Source: Sanderia malayensis | Lineage: Eukaryota; Cnidaria; Scyphozoa; Semaeostomeae; Pelagiidae | Direction: 5' to 3' | Assembly: GCA_013076295.1 (NCBI GenBank) | Contig: RQOL01000527.1 | Coordinates: 1-64,000 of the forward strand | Length of the DNA stretch: 64,000 nt | Shown here: positions 13,502 to 27,400 of the stretch, piece after piece | Numbering within the stretch: position 1 is the stretch's first letter | How the letters are laid out: the number at the start of each line of letters is the position of its first letter | Notes under the pieces: model-generated | What the model was told of the DNA's origin: nothing | The model's database searches: none | What the model saw: only the letters and a program-made list of their open reading frames with translations | Translations under genes and position numbers: made by a program

Positions 13502-15427
13502 AAATTTTTCCTGGTTTAACAAGAATTGCTCAATTTCTGGGCCTAAGGCTAACAAATTAGCCAATGAGAAGTATTTAACTTCTTCGATGAATATCGATTT
13601 TAAAAAGCAATCAACGCTGTAATTCAGCCAGCTTCAAGCTGGTGCTTCTAACCTTTCGATGATTTCTATAAAATGACGAAAAATACATCCTTCTAACGTT
13701 GAAAAGTGTATAAATGTTGTAACCTTCACGATGCTGTGAAAATTATTTGTGGCCAATCATGCAGTGCTTGGCGAGACAAGGGGCCGTAGCTGTAGCAGGA
13801 CATCAGGAAGTAGGACAGGCTGAACCGGTGGGTTTTTTAAACATGCACCTGAATGACTAATGACGTCACAGTGTTTTTGATGGTCAGATAAATTAAGGTT
13901 GAAATAAATAGATGGTAAAAATAATACCATTCCGCATCACATAATCCATAATAACAATTTTTAACGCTAAATTGAACATTTTGTTTAATTGTTTGATTGC
14001 AAATAAATAATCTATACAATGACGTCATTTACATGTTTCAGTGCATACTTTGGAGGTAGCTTAAAACATGATAGAGACCCAACAAAAACAGGTTTGAAAA
14101 CAAGTTTCAAACTGGTCTGGCTGTGTTTGGCTGACATGGTCTGGGCTGGTACGACAGGTCTGGGACACAATAGCATCTGCAATCTGCAACAGACAAATAA
14201 GCATAAGGGCAATCGTTTGCAAACGAACTATTGCGCAAAAGGGCAGGGCAGGCCTGTTCATTTTGCAATCACGAAAAGTCCATGTGACAAATGTCGAAAG
14301 ACCCCAAAAATTTCAAGATGCACAAGAAATCACCCCGTATTTCGACACAAAAAAATTCCCCTGCGTCGCAAACCTAACTCAGAGGGCTTTAACTTTGCTT
14401 TTCATAAGAAGACAAATAAAAACCAAAAGTATTCAGGTAATATATATTTAATTAACAATTAATTACTCAATACTGCAATTATAATTGCATTTATCCGACA
14501 TACTTATCCAAATCCACTATTACTATAATTCTATACAACATCTTAATGTATATAAAATATCTCTGGAGATGTTTGTAATTTTTGCTACGAAAACCAAACA
14601 CTGAATTCCGAGAGGAAGCTAAAAACATTGCAAATGTTTCCACAGTATTTGACCAATCGAAATAATCATCAAAAAACTCGAAATGTGAAGGTCCTAAACC
14701 ACCGACTGTTGAGTTCACCAATGCGATTTATCGCCACAGTTCACAACCCCCGTGCCGAATGATCAGTCAATTAACCTTTACTGCTCAGTACAAAAATCCA
14801 GGGGTGTCACGACTCAAAGACTTTTAACAGTATTTGAACAGTGTTTTAGAAGGCATCACACTGGTTGTTGATCATCCCCGAACCAAGTAAATTACATACA
14901 GGGAAGTTATTGTTATATATATAGATCCACACATATCCACATATCAGACACGTATAGATCCACCCAATTCTAGTGCATTAAATTATGTATAAATGTATTC
15001 ATTTGCCTATGATAATTAAGATACAGTGGAACCTCCATATAACAGACACCTAAGGAACCAATGCTTTGCCATTGCAGACAGATGCCCGTTTTAGGTGGAT
15101 ATATTGTGGAAACTAGAGATTGCTACAATCAACTCTGTCTAGTTCGAACACCCCGGGGAAGCATCAAAATGTTCGAATTACAAAAGGTTCGAATTATAGA
15201 GGTTTGTTTTATAAGAGTTGGTTCATCAGTTATCCTTGAAGGGACGGAGAATTTCGTTCGAATTATATTGAGTTCGAATTACACGAGTTCGAATTACACG
15301 TGTTCGAACTATGCAGATTTGACTGTATCACAAAGAGATGACCACTTCTCAAGATATTTTGGGACAAAAGTGTCTGTTCCAAGTGTTTGTTAATGGAGGT
15401 GCCACAGTATAGCCCAACTTGTGACAA
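13502..15427. other. intergenic stretch between GOLGA2 and SUCO
   Basis: Contains the 5' flank of SUCO and the 3' flank of GOLGA2. No coding exon is convincing. If GOLGA2 has a further terminal exon (see that entry) it should be here, but I could not identify it. A TA-flanked inverted-repeat element occupies 15024-15407. Confidence 0.45.
15024..15407. mobile_element. TA-flanked MITE, 384 bp
   Basis: Ends are inverted copies of CAGTGGAACCTCCATATAAC (left) against the reverse complement of gttaatggaggtgccacag (right), with TA on both outer sides. The interior has several short GTTCGAATTA repeats in alternating contexts. The TA duplication and short terminal inverted repeats suit a non-autonomous Tc1/mariner-like element. 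No transposase is encoded. Confidence 0.65.
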
Positions 15428-18400
15428 CTATATAGTGAATGTCCTTTCGGAGCAATTCTTACATGGTGTAAATTCATGTCTACGTGTAACAGGCGATAGC
15501 CAGCCTCGCTGATAGCCTTCGCCTGTATCGTGTAACTGTTCGAATATTTGCAGGATTTTCTGGGCATTCCGATCCGGAGTCTGGTGATTCCCCGCGTCAC
15601 TTTCCCCCACGATGTCGTTTCGATGTTGCAGCCTCGATTCCGTGTCGTCCAAATGCCGCTCGTCATCTGCGAGTGAGACTATAGTTTCGTTATACAGTGA
15701 TGAATCTGACAGATTCAATTTTGGTATTTCGTGATCTCGTTCAGCGCCAGATTGAATCTCCAGACGTTTGTTGACCAAGTCCTGTAGTTGCTTTTTCTCC
15801 TGCTCAAAGTTCGACTTCTCAGCTAATGTTTGCATGACCAGCTCTTGAAGTTGTGAGATTTTCAACTGAAAAACAAAAAAAGATGTTCCAGAATCGATAT
15901 TACACAGATAGCAGGCGTCGTGGCAAATTGTTTCAGCTTCAATTTTTGATCAAATCCAGCATAAAATCGTGGAAATTAGACGAGGGATGCAGAAAAAGGG
16001 ATAACAGCACTCTTATGATAATTCTGCTTAAAACAATAGAAAACACAATAGCCTATTGTTTTTAAAAACAAGCTGAATGCAAAATTGCATGTTTCTATAT
16101 GCGGGTGTCTACTGTATCTGCAAGGAGACCCCTGGCTCATGAGCAGTACGCACTTGCTTCTTTAATTATTCAACAGAAATAAAACATTGGTATAGCCGCA
16201 ACCAATACTCACTTGCATTCGGCCATGCTCGTTTGAAAGCTGTGAAATTAACCGGTCCTTCTCCAAGAATTTCTCTTTCAACGCCAATCGCTGTGTTCGG
16301 TACAAATTCACATATTCACCTAAGAAAACAACAAGACTATAGGAGAATATTGTTACTGATGATACGACTCTTCTATCAAATAACCCATTGGCAGGCAATT
16401 GAAAGTAGTAACATGGCAAGGAGGCTGCATGGGATCGAGACGAGTCTCTTGATCAGAATGTAAAGAACGTTTAATGTGAAAGAAATAGGCGAAGTATTTT
16501 GAGCTTCGTGTGACATCAAAAGTACACAAGAGTCAGGACGAATATTTATGCTGTTATATTTAGCCAGTTCAGTTTTCAGACAACTGTTACAAACGTTCTT
16601 TACAGCCAGAAACATTTAGCGCTCATTTAACGATCTCAGAAGAATGAACGGCTTAGTTGGCTGGTGGCTTGTAGTCCATGGTAATCACGTGGGTTCAAAC
16701 CAGTGAAAGCACAGCCTCCAAGTGATCAACGCCTGAACACCCTGACCACTTTGACTCAGTAAAAAGATCATGTTGAACACCCCTGTAGCAACGCTAATTC
16801 CATTGACTGCCACAAGAGTAATGGTAATATAACGGGGGGATTATCGAGCTTGGTCACTTACTGATGGTTTCAGTTTCCGTGGCTAGCTGCAGATTCGTGT
16901 GCTCAAGCTCTTGAAAACTGTCGTGAAGCCCGGCTTTCTCCTCTTGCAATTCCCTGAATCGAGTCTATTGAAATGGACGAGAAGAGATTGAAAAGATTGA
17001 AATGCAATGGACGAGAAGAGATAGTGTAATGGCTTAGAAAATATGCCAAACTCAAAATAAAGCTCAAAAGCTTGATAAAGCATATCCAGCTAAGGTTACG
17101 TTTGGGCAAATAAGCCTCCACCCCGTCCACCAAAGGGGTTTATTTGACGATTCACGGCATCTCTAGAAGCTAACGCATGCGCAAAACACCTCACCTGCAG
17201 TTGCTGAAAAGCAATTTTCAATGTCTCGTAATTAATTCCATTTTCATTGACGTCACTTTGAAACAGCTCATCTTGCTTCTTGTAATTATCAACAGTCGTC
17301 TGCAATGATTGCGACTTGAGTTGTTCATCGTGTATTTGCTGTTGGAAGTCCTCTCGCACTTGCCTCAACCGTTGCTTCAGTTGTTGTTGTAGTTGCAGCT
17401 CCATGTGCTGTCGTAATGAGGCCATGTCGGCCTCGTACTGCTCGCGCTCCTTGCGTAGTACTTCGTATATGCCGTCACGGTCTTGTTCGAGTTGCGCAAT
17501 CGCGCTGCGATACGAATCGAGCTGTGGATACAAGAGAAAGAAATTTACTCCACTCTGTGCTAAGATTGTGAGCTACGTTGTAACCCTTTGACATAAACTG
17601 ATGCATTAACTTGAATTAGTCTCAGATCAGTCACTGGCTTAGAAAATCCTTGGTTTTGGACAGAATTGGGTTACCATTGGCCTGTATAGTATGGTATTGC
17701 ATGGCATAGCATTGTATAATAGATACAGTGAGTATCTATGTAATAAGATTAGCGCTTTGGGTATGAACCTATTGGTATCTAAAGCTTGGTTTCTACATAG
17801 TTGTTGAGGGTCGTTGAGGGTCGCTCAAAGGATTAAAATCAACTTTTGACAATGTCTCTGTGTGATTTTTAATCCTTTCAGCGACCCTTAGCGACCCTCA
17901 ACGACTATATGGAAACCAGGCTGAAATGGTCCCAATCTTGTACAAGCCGTGACGTAAACATTAGAAAAATAGGTACAGATGCTGAATACACACTAGTTCT
18001 TCGTTAATTGAATTTCCTTCACTGCTCTGATGCCTTTCGTCAATTCGCCCATCAACTTCTTCCAAAGACTCATTCAAATGGCTGTCATCATCATAATCAT
18101 CATCATCGTTGTCATCATCATCATCATCATGATAAACTGCATCCTCAGACGTCACCACGTGACTCGTTTCCATTTCAGCCTCTTTCGCATGCACGGCATT
18201 CTCTTCCTCCTTGAATCTGCTTTGCATTGCATCTCTCAGCTGTGTATTCTGACTCGACAGCAGGTTGATTGTGTCCTGTGGAAAAGGATAAGCCTGTGAG
18301 CGAGAGCAATACACCTTGACCCCCTAAAGCCCAGCAGTTCACAATGCGAATCAATGCAGTTTCAAAGAAAACCAGGGGGTCGGTACAGGTCTAATACCTG

Positions 18401-21400
18401 TGCAGACTGCAGCTCGAAGTGGAGTTTATCTGTCAGCTCTGATTGTGCTTCTAAATGCTTCAGCTTGTCGTTGAGATGCATCTAGATAAAATAAATCAAT
18501 GTTTACCAATCTACACAAAGACCCATACATCAATGCACGTTATGGAAAGCGATAGAAAATTTCCATATTATGCAACATTCATAAGTATGTTTGGGTAATT
18601 TATGGAGAGTACCTGGAGATCTAAGTCAGCCTTTAATTCTTCGATCGTCAACTTCAAATCTTCATTCTCATGGGTATTGGCAGAGATCTAACAAAAACAA
18701 AAGTAAAGAATGATGCGAACGCTAGTTGGCCCAATCAAAATGGCCACCACGTGAAGAAACACGGAATGTAATGAAGCACTGGGGCTCAATGAGCGATGCT
18801 GTCCTGAAAAACAATCTCTGTCCGAACCTGAGTTTCGGATGTTTCCTGGAGATCGCTGAGTTGGTCTTGAAGTGAAGCTGCCATAGTGGACTTCGAATGC
18901 AGCTAAAACGGCAACATATACATATCAATACAAGCAATAATCATATACATATATACCTTACCTCCGTCAACGAATATCACAATGTGTTACCTATGAATAC
19001 AATAAATGGACAGTCCAGGGATGAATGACAGCAAACAATAACTTATACACACCACCCTCAATAAAATACAACTTCACAAGATTTGTAGCAGATAAAGCGC
19101 AAAGACGGTCCCTATAATCTTTAAACACTTCTATATACCCTACCCGCTGGAAGAATGCAACAATGCCTTTCAATCCGGGGGGTAGAGACACATTACCGGG
19201 GGAAATACACTTGAATATTCGCACCTCTGCCTTTTTCTCTTCCAATTCGACCCCAATACTGCTGAGTTTTGAAGCTAGTTCTTGATTTAAATGCTGCTCT
19301 TTGTGGAATTCGGTAGTCAGCTCTGCATTCGCATTGGTCTAAGAATGGAACAGAGTTGTATTCCATTATCTATATCATGTATCACGATCAGCAAGCACTT
19401 AATACAATTTCGTGACAATGACGCCCACATTGGCTGCAAACATCAGCTTAAGATACACTGCAACATCTGGACAGATAACATAGATTTCCAGGCATTTGCA
19501 GTGAATGTATAGCATAGATCTTCACAACATACGTTGCAGGGACACTGATAATATCCTGTACAGTAATTGTGTAGTAAGCCTGCAAGTAAACATTACAAGC
19601 TAGCTACACAAATCATATCCTATTTACTAATCATCTATTCTTTGTGACATATCCATAGTCGGGAACTCGATTACCACGTGCATATCTCCACTGTGGCTTA
19701 GCACGATGTGCTTTAGTGCTTTACAGTGAGTTTAATCTGTTAAATGTAGTATGTAGTTTATCTGATGGAATACACATGTAGATACACACATTAATAAATC
19801 GACGTACAACGCACAATGCGTACCATCGATAAATATACAATGCATACCGTACATATCAATGCCACACATTCACTGCCAATCCCTGGCATCGACATTCCAG
19901 AAGGGAATGCAGTATGCAAAAAATACCAGGTAAAAGCACGAAAAGGAAAACTTACGACTTTGACAAATCCCTTCTGCAGCTCTTCCAATTGCTCCTTCAA
20001 TTCTTTATTCTGCAACATTGCCCTGCTAATCGTTTCCTTATCACTCTGCATATCTTCGAGCAATGATACACGATCAACAGCTTCTTCACCAAGTCTTGCC
20101 AATGCTGATTCAAGCTCTTGAATCCTGTCATCTTGAGCCAACAACAATCTACGGCAAAAGAAAGATACGGCAATCATAAAAAGCTCTCAATAACCAAAGA
20201 AACAAAAGTATTCATTTGTCAAAGTAAGGTGAGTTCAGCATCGCTGATGCAAAGTTGCATCATAAATGAGTTGCATGTAAAAAGATAACATCGACTAGAA
20301 TTCAATTTTAAATATTTTCAATTTTTATTTAAAAATAAAGCACTTACTTTCCCACCCTTCGATTCTCATTAATCTACGAAAGAGAAAAATTAAGTCATTT
20401 GGTAAAACTTTCATATAAGTACTAGAATACCACCAACATTCCACTACGTCACTAGTCCACTGGAAATGCAATAATCTTCAACAAAAGCCAAACTATAACT
20501 TGATTGACGTAACACGTCATTACAATAATTACCTGTATATCAAGTTCATTTTCCATTCTTTGTCTTTCCTCGTTGAGTTTGTCAATTTCGTGGGCAGCTA
20601 AGTGCGTGGCGGACGTTTTCTCCTCGGCTTCGAGGTCCTTCATTTCAGCTAGAATTACATACAAAACATAATTAACCAGCATTGCCTGTCTGTACACAAA
20701 GAATTGATTTCATTAATGAACCCTTGCACGTGGACATGGCACGTTGGTTAAAAATTCTACAGCACAGCTTATATAAGCGGTGAGTCTTGTCCACATCTAG
20801 CGCACAAGAGATTCCAGAATTTGTTTGAAGTCAATGGAGGCTGGAGATATTTTGAGAGCAAATCATTATGATGCAATGTCAGTAGGATTGAGAAATGAGC
20901 TCGAAGCAATGTCAGAAGAATTGAGCAATGAGCTCGAAGCACATAAGTTACGATAAACACATAAACATAGATTGGAGCTCACCTATCTCTCTTTCTAGCT
21001 TTGATACAACATTTCTAGCTTCCCTTAGCTCTGATTCTAAAGTATTATTCTGCACTTCCAAATCTTCTCTCTAAAAAACAAATCAAGACATCCACAAATG
21101 GCATAAATGTCAAAGCATAGCCTCTTTGATTGTCTTCCCAAAACGGAAAGGTCTTCAACTATCCTTCCCACTATCTTGAATAGAGTCAAACAACTCATGA
21201 TGCCTATGCTTTCAAAGACAATAAAACTGAAGATACATGTGATCTTGCTGGGCGAAGTAGTGTCTTTCATGCCATAGCAAAACTTGTTAAATTACCGTTT
21301 GTTTTTGCTCTTCCAATCTTTGATCTCGACTTTCAATTTGTTCGTGGTGTCGCTGTAGTAGTTCGCCTTTCTCGGCGCCGAGTTTTTCGAGCAGTTCTTG

Positions 21401-24400
21401 TTGCTAAAAATAAAAACAGGCTTCGCATTACAAAAATCATTACTCTGAATACAAATACTTTGAGATTAAAAACTTTAGGTAGAATCCTCCGAATAAAAAG
21501 ACGACTACCATTTTCATCTTCCCCTCCAGCTCATCCTTTTCAAAGTTTAGTCGAGTTAATGAATCACTCTCTTTTGACTCAGCAGACAGCTAAACAAAAG
21601 AACAGTTATACAATCTTTGCATGCTATTGTTTCACCATATGAAAATTGATTGTCGCCACCCTCGCTGTCAATAGATATGCCAAGAAAATACACATGGTCC
21701 AGGGGGGTTAAATCTCTTACCTGCTTCGCAACGAATTCTGCTTTCTGTAGTTTACTGTTAATTTCTGTGTTTTTCTGTTCTATAGACTTGAAGCTTGCAG
21801 CCTAAGGAAGAAATAAACTCGCGTAACAGTACCCACCAGCATGTCACCTCAGTGATTGCCTTCAAATAATACTATTATCTTCATTTCATTTTTTGATACA
21901 TGATGATTAGAAGTTTATCATATAATTAACAGCCAAAAAGTATCTCTCTAACAGAGTATAGAGAGATACTTTTCTCATCATTGGGCAACCAAGAAAGGTT
22001 CAGAATATAAATGTAGAGTTGCAGTTGAGTGAACGTCGAAAGAGATCGCTTATGTTTCTGTTGGACTCTACACATATAAACATACAACTCTCGACCTTTC
22101 TCACTTGCCCATAATGAGAGAAGCACATCTAAAAATGTCGCTTAAGCATTTCTGTTTATGACATGCAATGTGGCACTCGTAAACACTCCTGTTTATGACT
22201 TGCTAAACTTCTATTCTTATTATGAAAATCGCCAAACAGACAAAAAAACATTTTACGATTATAAAAGAAGTAATGTTTGCTTGAGAATGCATTACCTTGG
22301 CAGCCAGCATCTCTTGAAGTTCTGATATCTGTTCTAACAATTCTTCTTTCTCCTTGCTAAAATTGATGATGTTTCGGTATGAAATTTCGATTAAAAACTT
22401 AGGAGATGTCATCAAACGATCCTGCACTATGCAATCAAACACTCAAACTTGGTGCAAGTGATTAAAAATACCTGGAAGCAAACACTTTACTTTTGAACTT
22501 CTCATTCTCTTGTGCAAGTTCTTTATTATTCTGCAAGATAAAATGACAGACAGTGGTAGAATGATTTCTTTCCATTTGAAAACAACTACAAGATATATAA
22601 TATACCATAACTTTATAAAATATAAAAATACACTGCTGTCGTATTTCATTGCAGGCCTTTGTTGAACATTCGGAACTATATAAGATTATTCTTTTGTTTT
22701 TGAGGTTATTTGATTTTAAAATTTCAGGACTGTGAAATAAGCGCCCCCTCTATTAAACGCCCCCTCTAATAAGCGCCCACCCAATTTTGCAAATATTTGA
22801 TAAGCGCCCGGGCGCTTATTAGAGAAAATACAGTATCCAAGTGCCAATAGTACTGCATACTGTTATATTCCAACAAACAGTCGAGCACGTATATTTCCAT
22901 ACATCTTCTGGGCATATCTCCATTTTCAAATGTTTAAAGCTTCCCCCGTCCTAGTAGAGGATCTACATCATGTTTACAGTGGCTGATAACTGTCAATCGG
23001 GGTGTAGAACTACATGCCATACCTGTTGATACTTGTCGCATGTCATCTGCAAATTGGCGATGTTTCTTTCCAGCTCAACAATGCGTTGCCTAACTGCATG
23101 TAATCGATTACTGCCGTCCTCGCTTTCATCTAGAAAACAAAGTTAAAACGAGGTTAAAATCGATGTATTCACGTCTTGGACTTAACTCAACTAATAGCAA
23201 AGCTAACTGAACTCAATTGCTGGGCAATTCTTGCAACAACTTCATATTAATCTTGATACAAGATCTTGCTAAATCAAGAAAAGAAAACTAAAAGTTCCTA
23301 ACTTTCTTTGGCCTGCAATTTCTTTTGCGTCTTCCTGAGATTCTCTTGTAGTTCAGTCTTATCCGAAACTAGAATACCAATCGTCTGAATATGAACCTGT
23401 AAGGACAATATAAAACGTGATTTAGAAAAGTGGCCTTCGGCGGAACAGGCATAATCAAAGATTGGCAATGCTAACATCTTCTTACTTCCAACTGCTCCTT
23501 CGCAGCCCTGAGTTCCCGCAGCTGTTTCGATGAAGGTTCAGACTTTTCCTGGAGAAAACATTTACGAAAGCATGAATACAAAATGGTGATAATACCAACC
23601 CAACAGAAGATACGATGCCAAGAAAAGAAAGAAAAACCCAAAAGAAGATACGATGCTAAGAAAAGAGCTACACAAATAGATTGCCTGAAGCAGGATATAC
23701 ACCCTGTAAGTTCACTGCCAGTATCCAAGCATAAGTATGCTTGTACAGTCTACTCTCGATAAGTGGAACTTTCGTTTAGTGGAACCAATTTCTCCGGTCC
23801 CTTGGATTTGAATTAACAAACCTATAATTCGGATAAGTGGAACATTCGATAAGTGGAACCATTTTTTTCGGTCCCGTGCAGGTTCCACTTATCGACAGTA
23901 GACTGTATACCGGTAATCTGTTTCATACTCAGGTTGCAAATAAAAAATAAAAAATCTCGAACCTTTCGAAGCTTCTCCTGATACTGTATCAAATGTTTTC
24001 GCTAAACATGAAAGAAATGGGTCAATTAGTTTAAAGATAAGAAACTAAATTCAAAATATTATGTCAGAAAATTAAATCAGGAATATAAAGAAAATAAAAC
24101 AAAAATTCTTTGTCTACCTGTTCATTGAGTTGATTGGTCAGTTGCTGATTCGATCTTTTGTATGACTGCAAACTGTCTTCCAGCTCAGCATTTCGTTTCT
24201 ACAGAGAGAGAAGATTCAACAATGTAAAATGACGGAATATAAAGACATACACATAGTAATATATTGCTAGACTAGAAATACAGCTATTCAACTGCAAGCA
24301 TCATGAAGATGTGGCAATGTCGTGACAAGACAGTACGTTATTACTAGAACACGTTACATAGCAGTACTCAAACGTTCTTAGCAATTTGCCAATTTCAGTA

Positions 24401-27400
24401 CTGAAACTTTCATACGGTTCTCTCAGCAACAATTCAGCTGCCTTACGTTACGGAGCATGCGCATCGATGGAGGTGCCTTTTATGCAATAAATAACACTTT
24501 TAACCTTGTATGCTGATAGATACTATGGTCACAATATTAAGTATTTCGTCCTTCAAAGGCAATTTCTCCTTAAAATTTATAAACTATATCTAAATTCTTT
24601 AATTTTCTTAGGCTTCAAAAATCAGATATACTGAGCTTTCTTAACTCTCTAATGATCCAAGCACTACTTCTTATAAAGCAATTCCTTATAATGTGATAAT
24701 AACACATCATAACACGAGTTGCTACCAATAACAGATGCGTCATATGTATTACCTCTAGTGCTTCTATTTCGCCTGAAGCCTGGTCGTCCACATTTCGAAG
24801 TATATCCTGCGAAATAAAGGAAGAGTTTTTATGTTTACTCTTATTTATGTTTATTATTATTGAGTTGACTTCGTACTGATAATCTGAATATTTTGCGATA
24901 CATCGAAAGGGTGTAAAGGATTGGCAGATATAATAGAGAAAGAGATTAGAATTAGAAGATCTATAACAGTCAAAAGGATTATTTTTTAAGAAAAAGGAAT
25001 TACTTATGAACTGAAGAGAAAAGCAAAACACAGTGCTTACATTTGTTATCAAGCCATTCAATTTATTCGACTGAAACGCAGAAGAAAAATTAATAAAAAC
25101 TTGATGAATTGTTGAAAAAGAAATAAACAGGGTATAATGTTTCACATTCTCTTTACGTTGAGAATATAAGCATGGAAGGTATTCATATAAATGCTGCAAA
25201 ATATAAGATGTTTACACGTGTTTTTAATGGGAAAGTTTTGTCAGAGCAGTATTAAAACTTTATCAACAATTCCCAGTTTCAGTATTAAAACCTTCTTAAA
25301 GCTTTCTTAACAACAATTAAAAGGTTTTACGTTACTGAACATTCGCATTGACGGAAGGGCAATGTTTGGTATAAATAGCAATTTTAATATTATATGCTGA
25401 TAAAAACTATGGTCCAAAATTAGGCATTTCGTGCTTCAACAAATAATTTCTCAGGATTTTCAGTATCTAGATTCCTCAAATTTCTTAGCTTTCTGCACTG
25501 AACTCTTTTAAAAGCCGACTACTATTTCTTATAAAGCATTATAAATAAAAACGTGTTATAAAAAAACGTGTTATAAAAAAATAGGACAGAGTTCGATTGC
25601 TGGCTTCAAGTTCTGTTCAAAGAAACAATGGCTCCATTCAGAGGAAAGCAAAATTTCGGCAAAATTTACATAATCATATAAATTGTATTACGCAGTATAA
25701 ACACATCTTAAAAAAACATGTATATCTTAAAGTGCCTTAGAAACTTTTGGTAAACGACCATAAGGTGGTTGAATAACTTGTATTAGCGAAAATCCAATTT
25801 CCCCGACCCCGTATTCAAATAACTAATTAAAAACTCGAAAGAATCCAGTGGTCAGAAGTTTTTAATGTTATCAATCCGTGTTTTCATAACATTAAACAAA
25901 TAATACTTACAATTTGCCTTATCTTTTCCGCTGGCGAAAAATTCCTAACACGCATAAAAAATGACAGATTATTTAGGATGCAAAAAAGCTGATAAGATGA
26001 TTAATCTGCCTAATCCTTTCGATTATGGTAATGAAATTGTATCTCTAATTTTGCGCTAGTTAAATCAAGTGGTCGAAAAGACATTCTACGAAACATCCGT
26101 GAAGTATTCCACAGTTATTCAAAATAAAACAAATTCTAAAGAAAAGAACATGATAAAATAACCTTGGTGAAGATCACTTACAAATTCTCGATGACTTGTT
26201 CGTTCAAATCTGACTTATTTATCATCAAATTGACGTCATTAGGCTCGTCACTATTTCCATCTAATTTTGGCGATGATCTAGTTATGTTTTCAACTTCATT
26301 TTTTGGAAGCGGCTCCTGTCAAAATCATAATAATAATAATAATGTCACAGTGGTCCCCATCGTAATTATGACAGCCATGGTCCTCATTATCATTATCATA
26401 GTCATTGACTATGCTATTATCAACAAACATCATGATAATTACATAATGAGTCCTACAATGGTCCTCCATAGAATAGACACCCAGGGAATCGGTCTTAAGC
26501 CTAGCGCACACAGCAGATTTTTGTCGCTGGCGACGAAGATTTTTGTCGCTGACGACAAAAGTCTGCTGTGTGCGGGATACAAATATGAAAGATTTTTGTC
26601 GCTGACGACAATCCTTGATATCAAACATGTTTGATATTTGTCTTCGTCGTTGGCGACAAAAGACAAAAATCGTGCTGTGTGCGGGGAGTAAAGATGATAT
26701 TTGAATCCACCAACCAATTGGAAGCGTTCCTCCGATCACGTGGTTAAGCTCACTTTGCAAAAACAAAATGGAGGATACTGCAGAACTTTGGACTGCCGAA
26801 AAAGAGGAAAGGCTGGCGGAGATGTGGCAGGCAAGACCTTGCCTTTATCAAACAAATTCTGCAGAGTATGCAGATAGGGCCAAGAAATTCCTTGCATTAA
26901 ATGAAATTGCATCTGACCTGTGCCTTACTGAAGTTGATTTCAGTTCATCTGCTTATATTTTTATATCATCGTCAAGGAGGTCAAGGTCTCAGTAGTCAGT
27001 AATAATATGAAGTTGAATCCAGAAATATTTTATTTCAGTGAGTCAAGTTAAAAAAAGAATCACTTCACTTCGTACCAAAATTAACTCGTGCACGTAAACC
27101 CAATTAACTCGTGCACGTAAATTGGCGCCAAATTGGAAGCGAGTCTCGGAAACCGAAGAGAGGCATGATCCCGACAAAAATCTTGCTGTGTGCGGAGGAT
27201 TGTGTTTTGTCGTCAGCGACAAAAATCTTCGTCGCTAGCGACAAAAATCTGCTGTGTGCGCTAGGCTTTACCCTAAATTGTGAAAAGATTCCCATCAAGT
27301 GTTCATGAGATAATAAACCTCTATTCTTATTATGAAAATCATTGAACAAGTAAGCAAGAATATTTTTCACAATATAAGGCAGTTTCATCCGCTGCTCCTT

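Noticed and set aside
24615..25199. 194-codon open frame on the - strand in GOLGA2
   Set aside because: It runs through two real GOLGA2 exons and the intron between them; only the 18- and 10-codon exons are supported.
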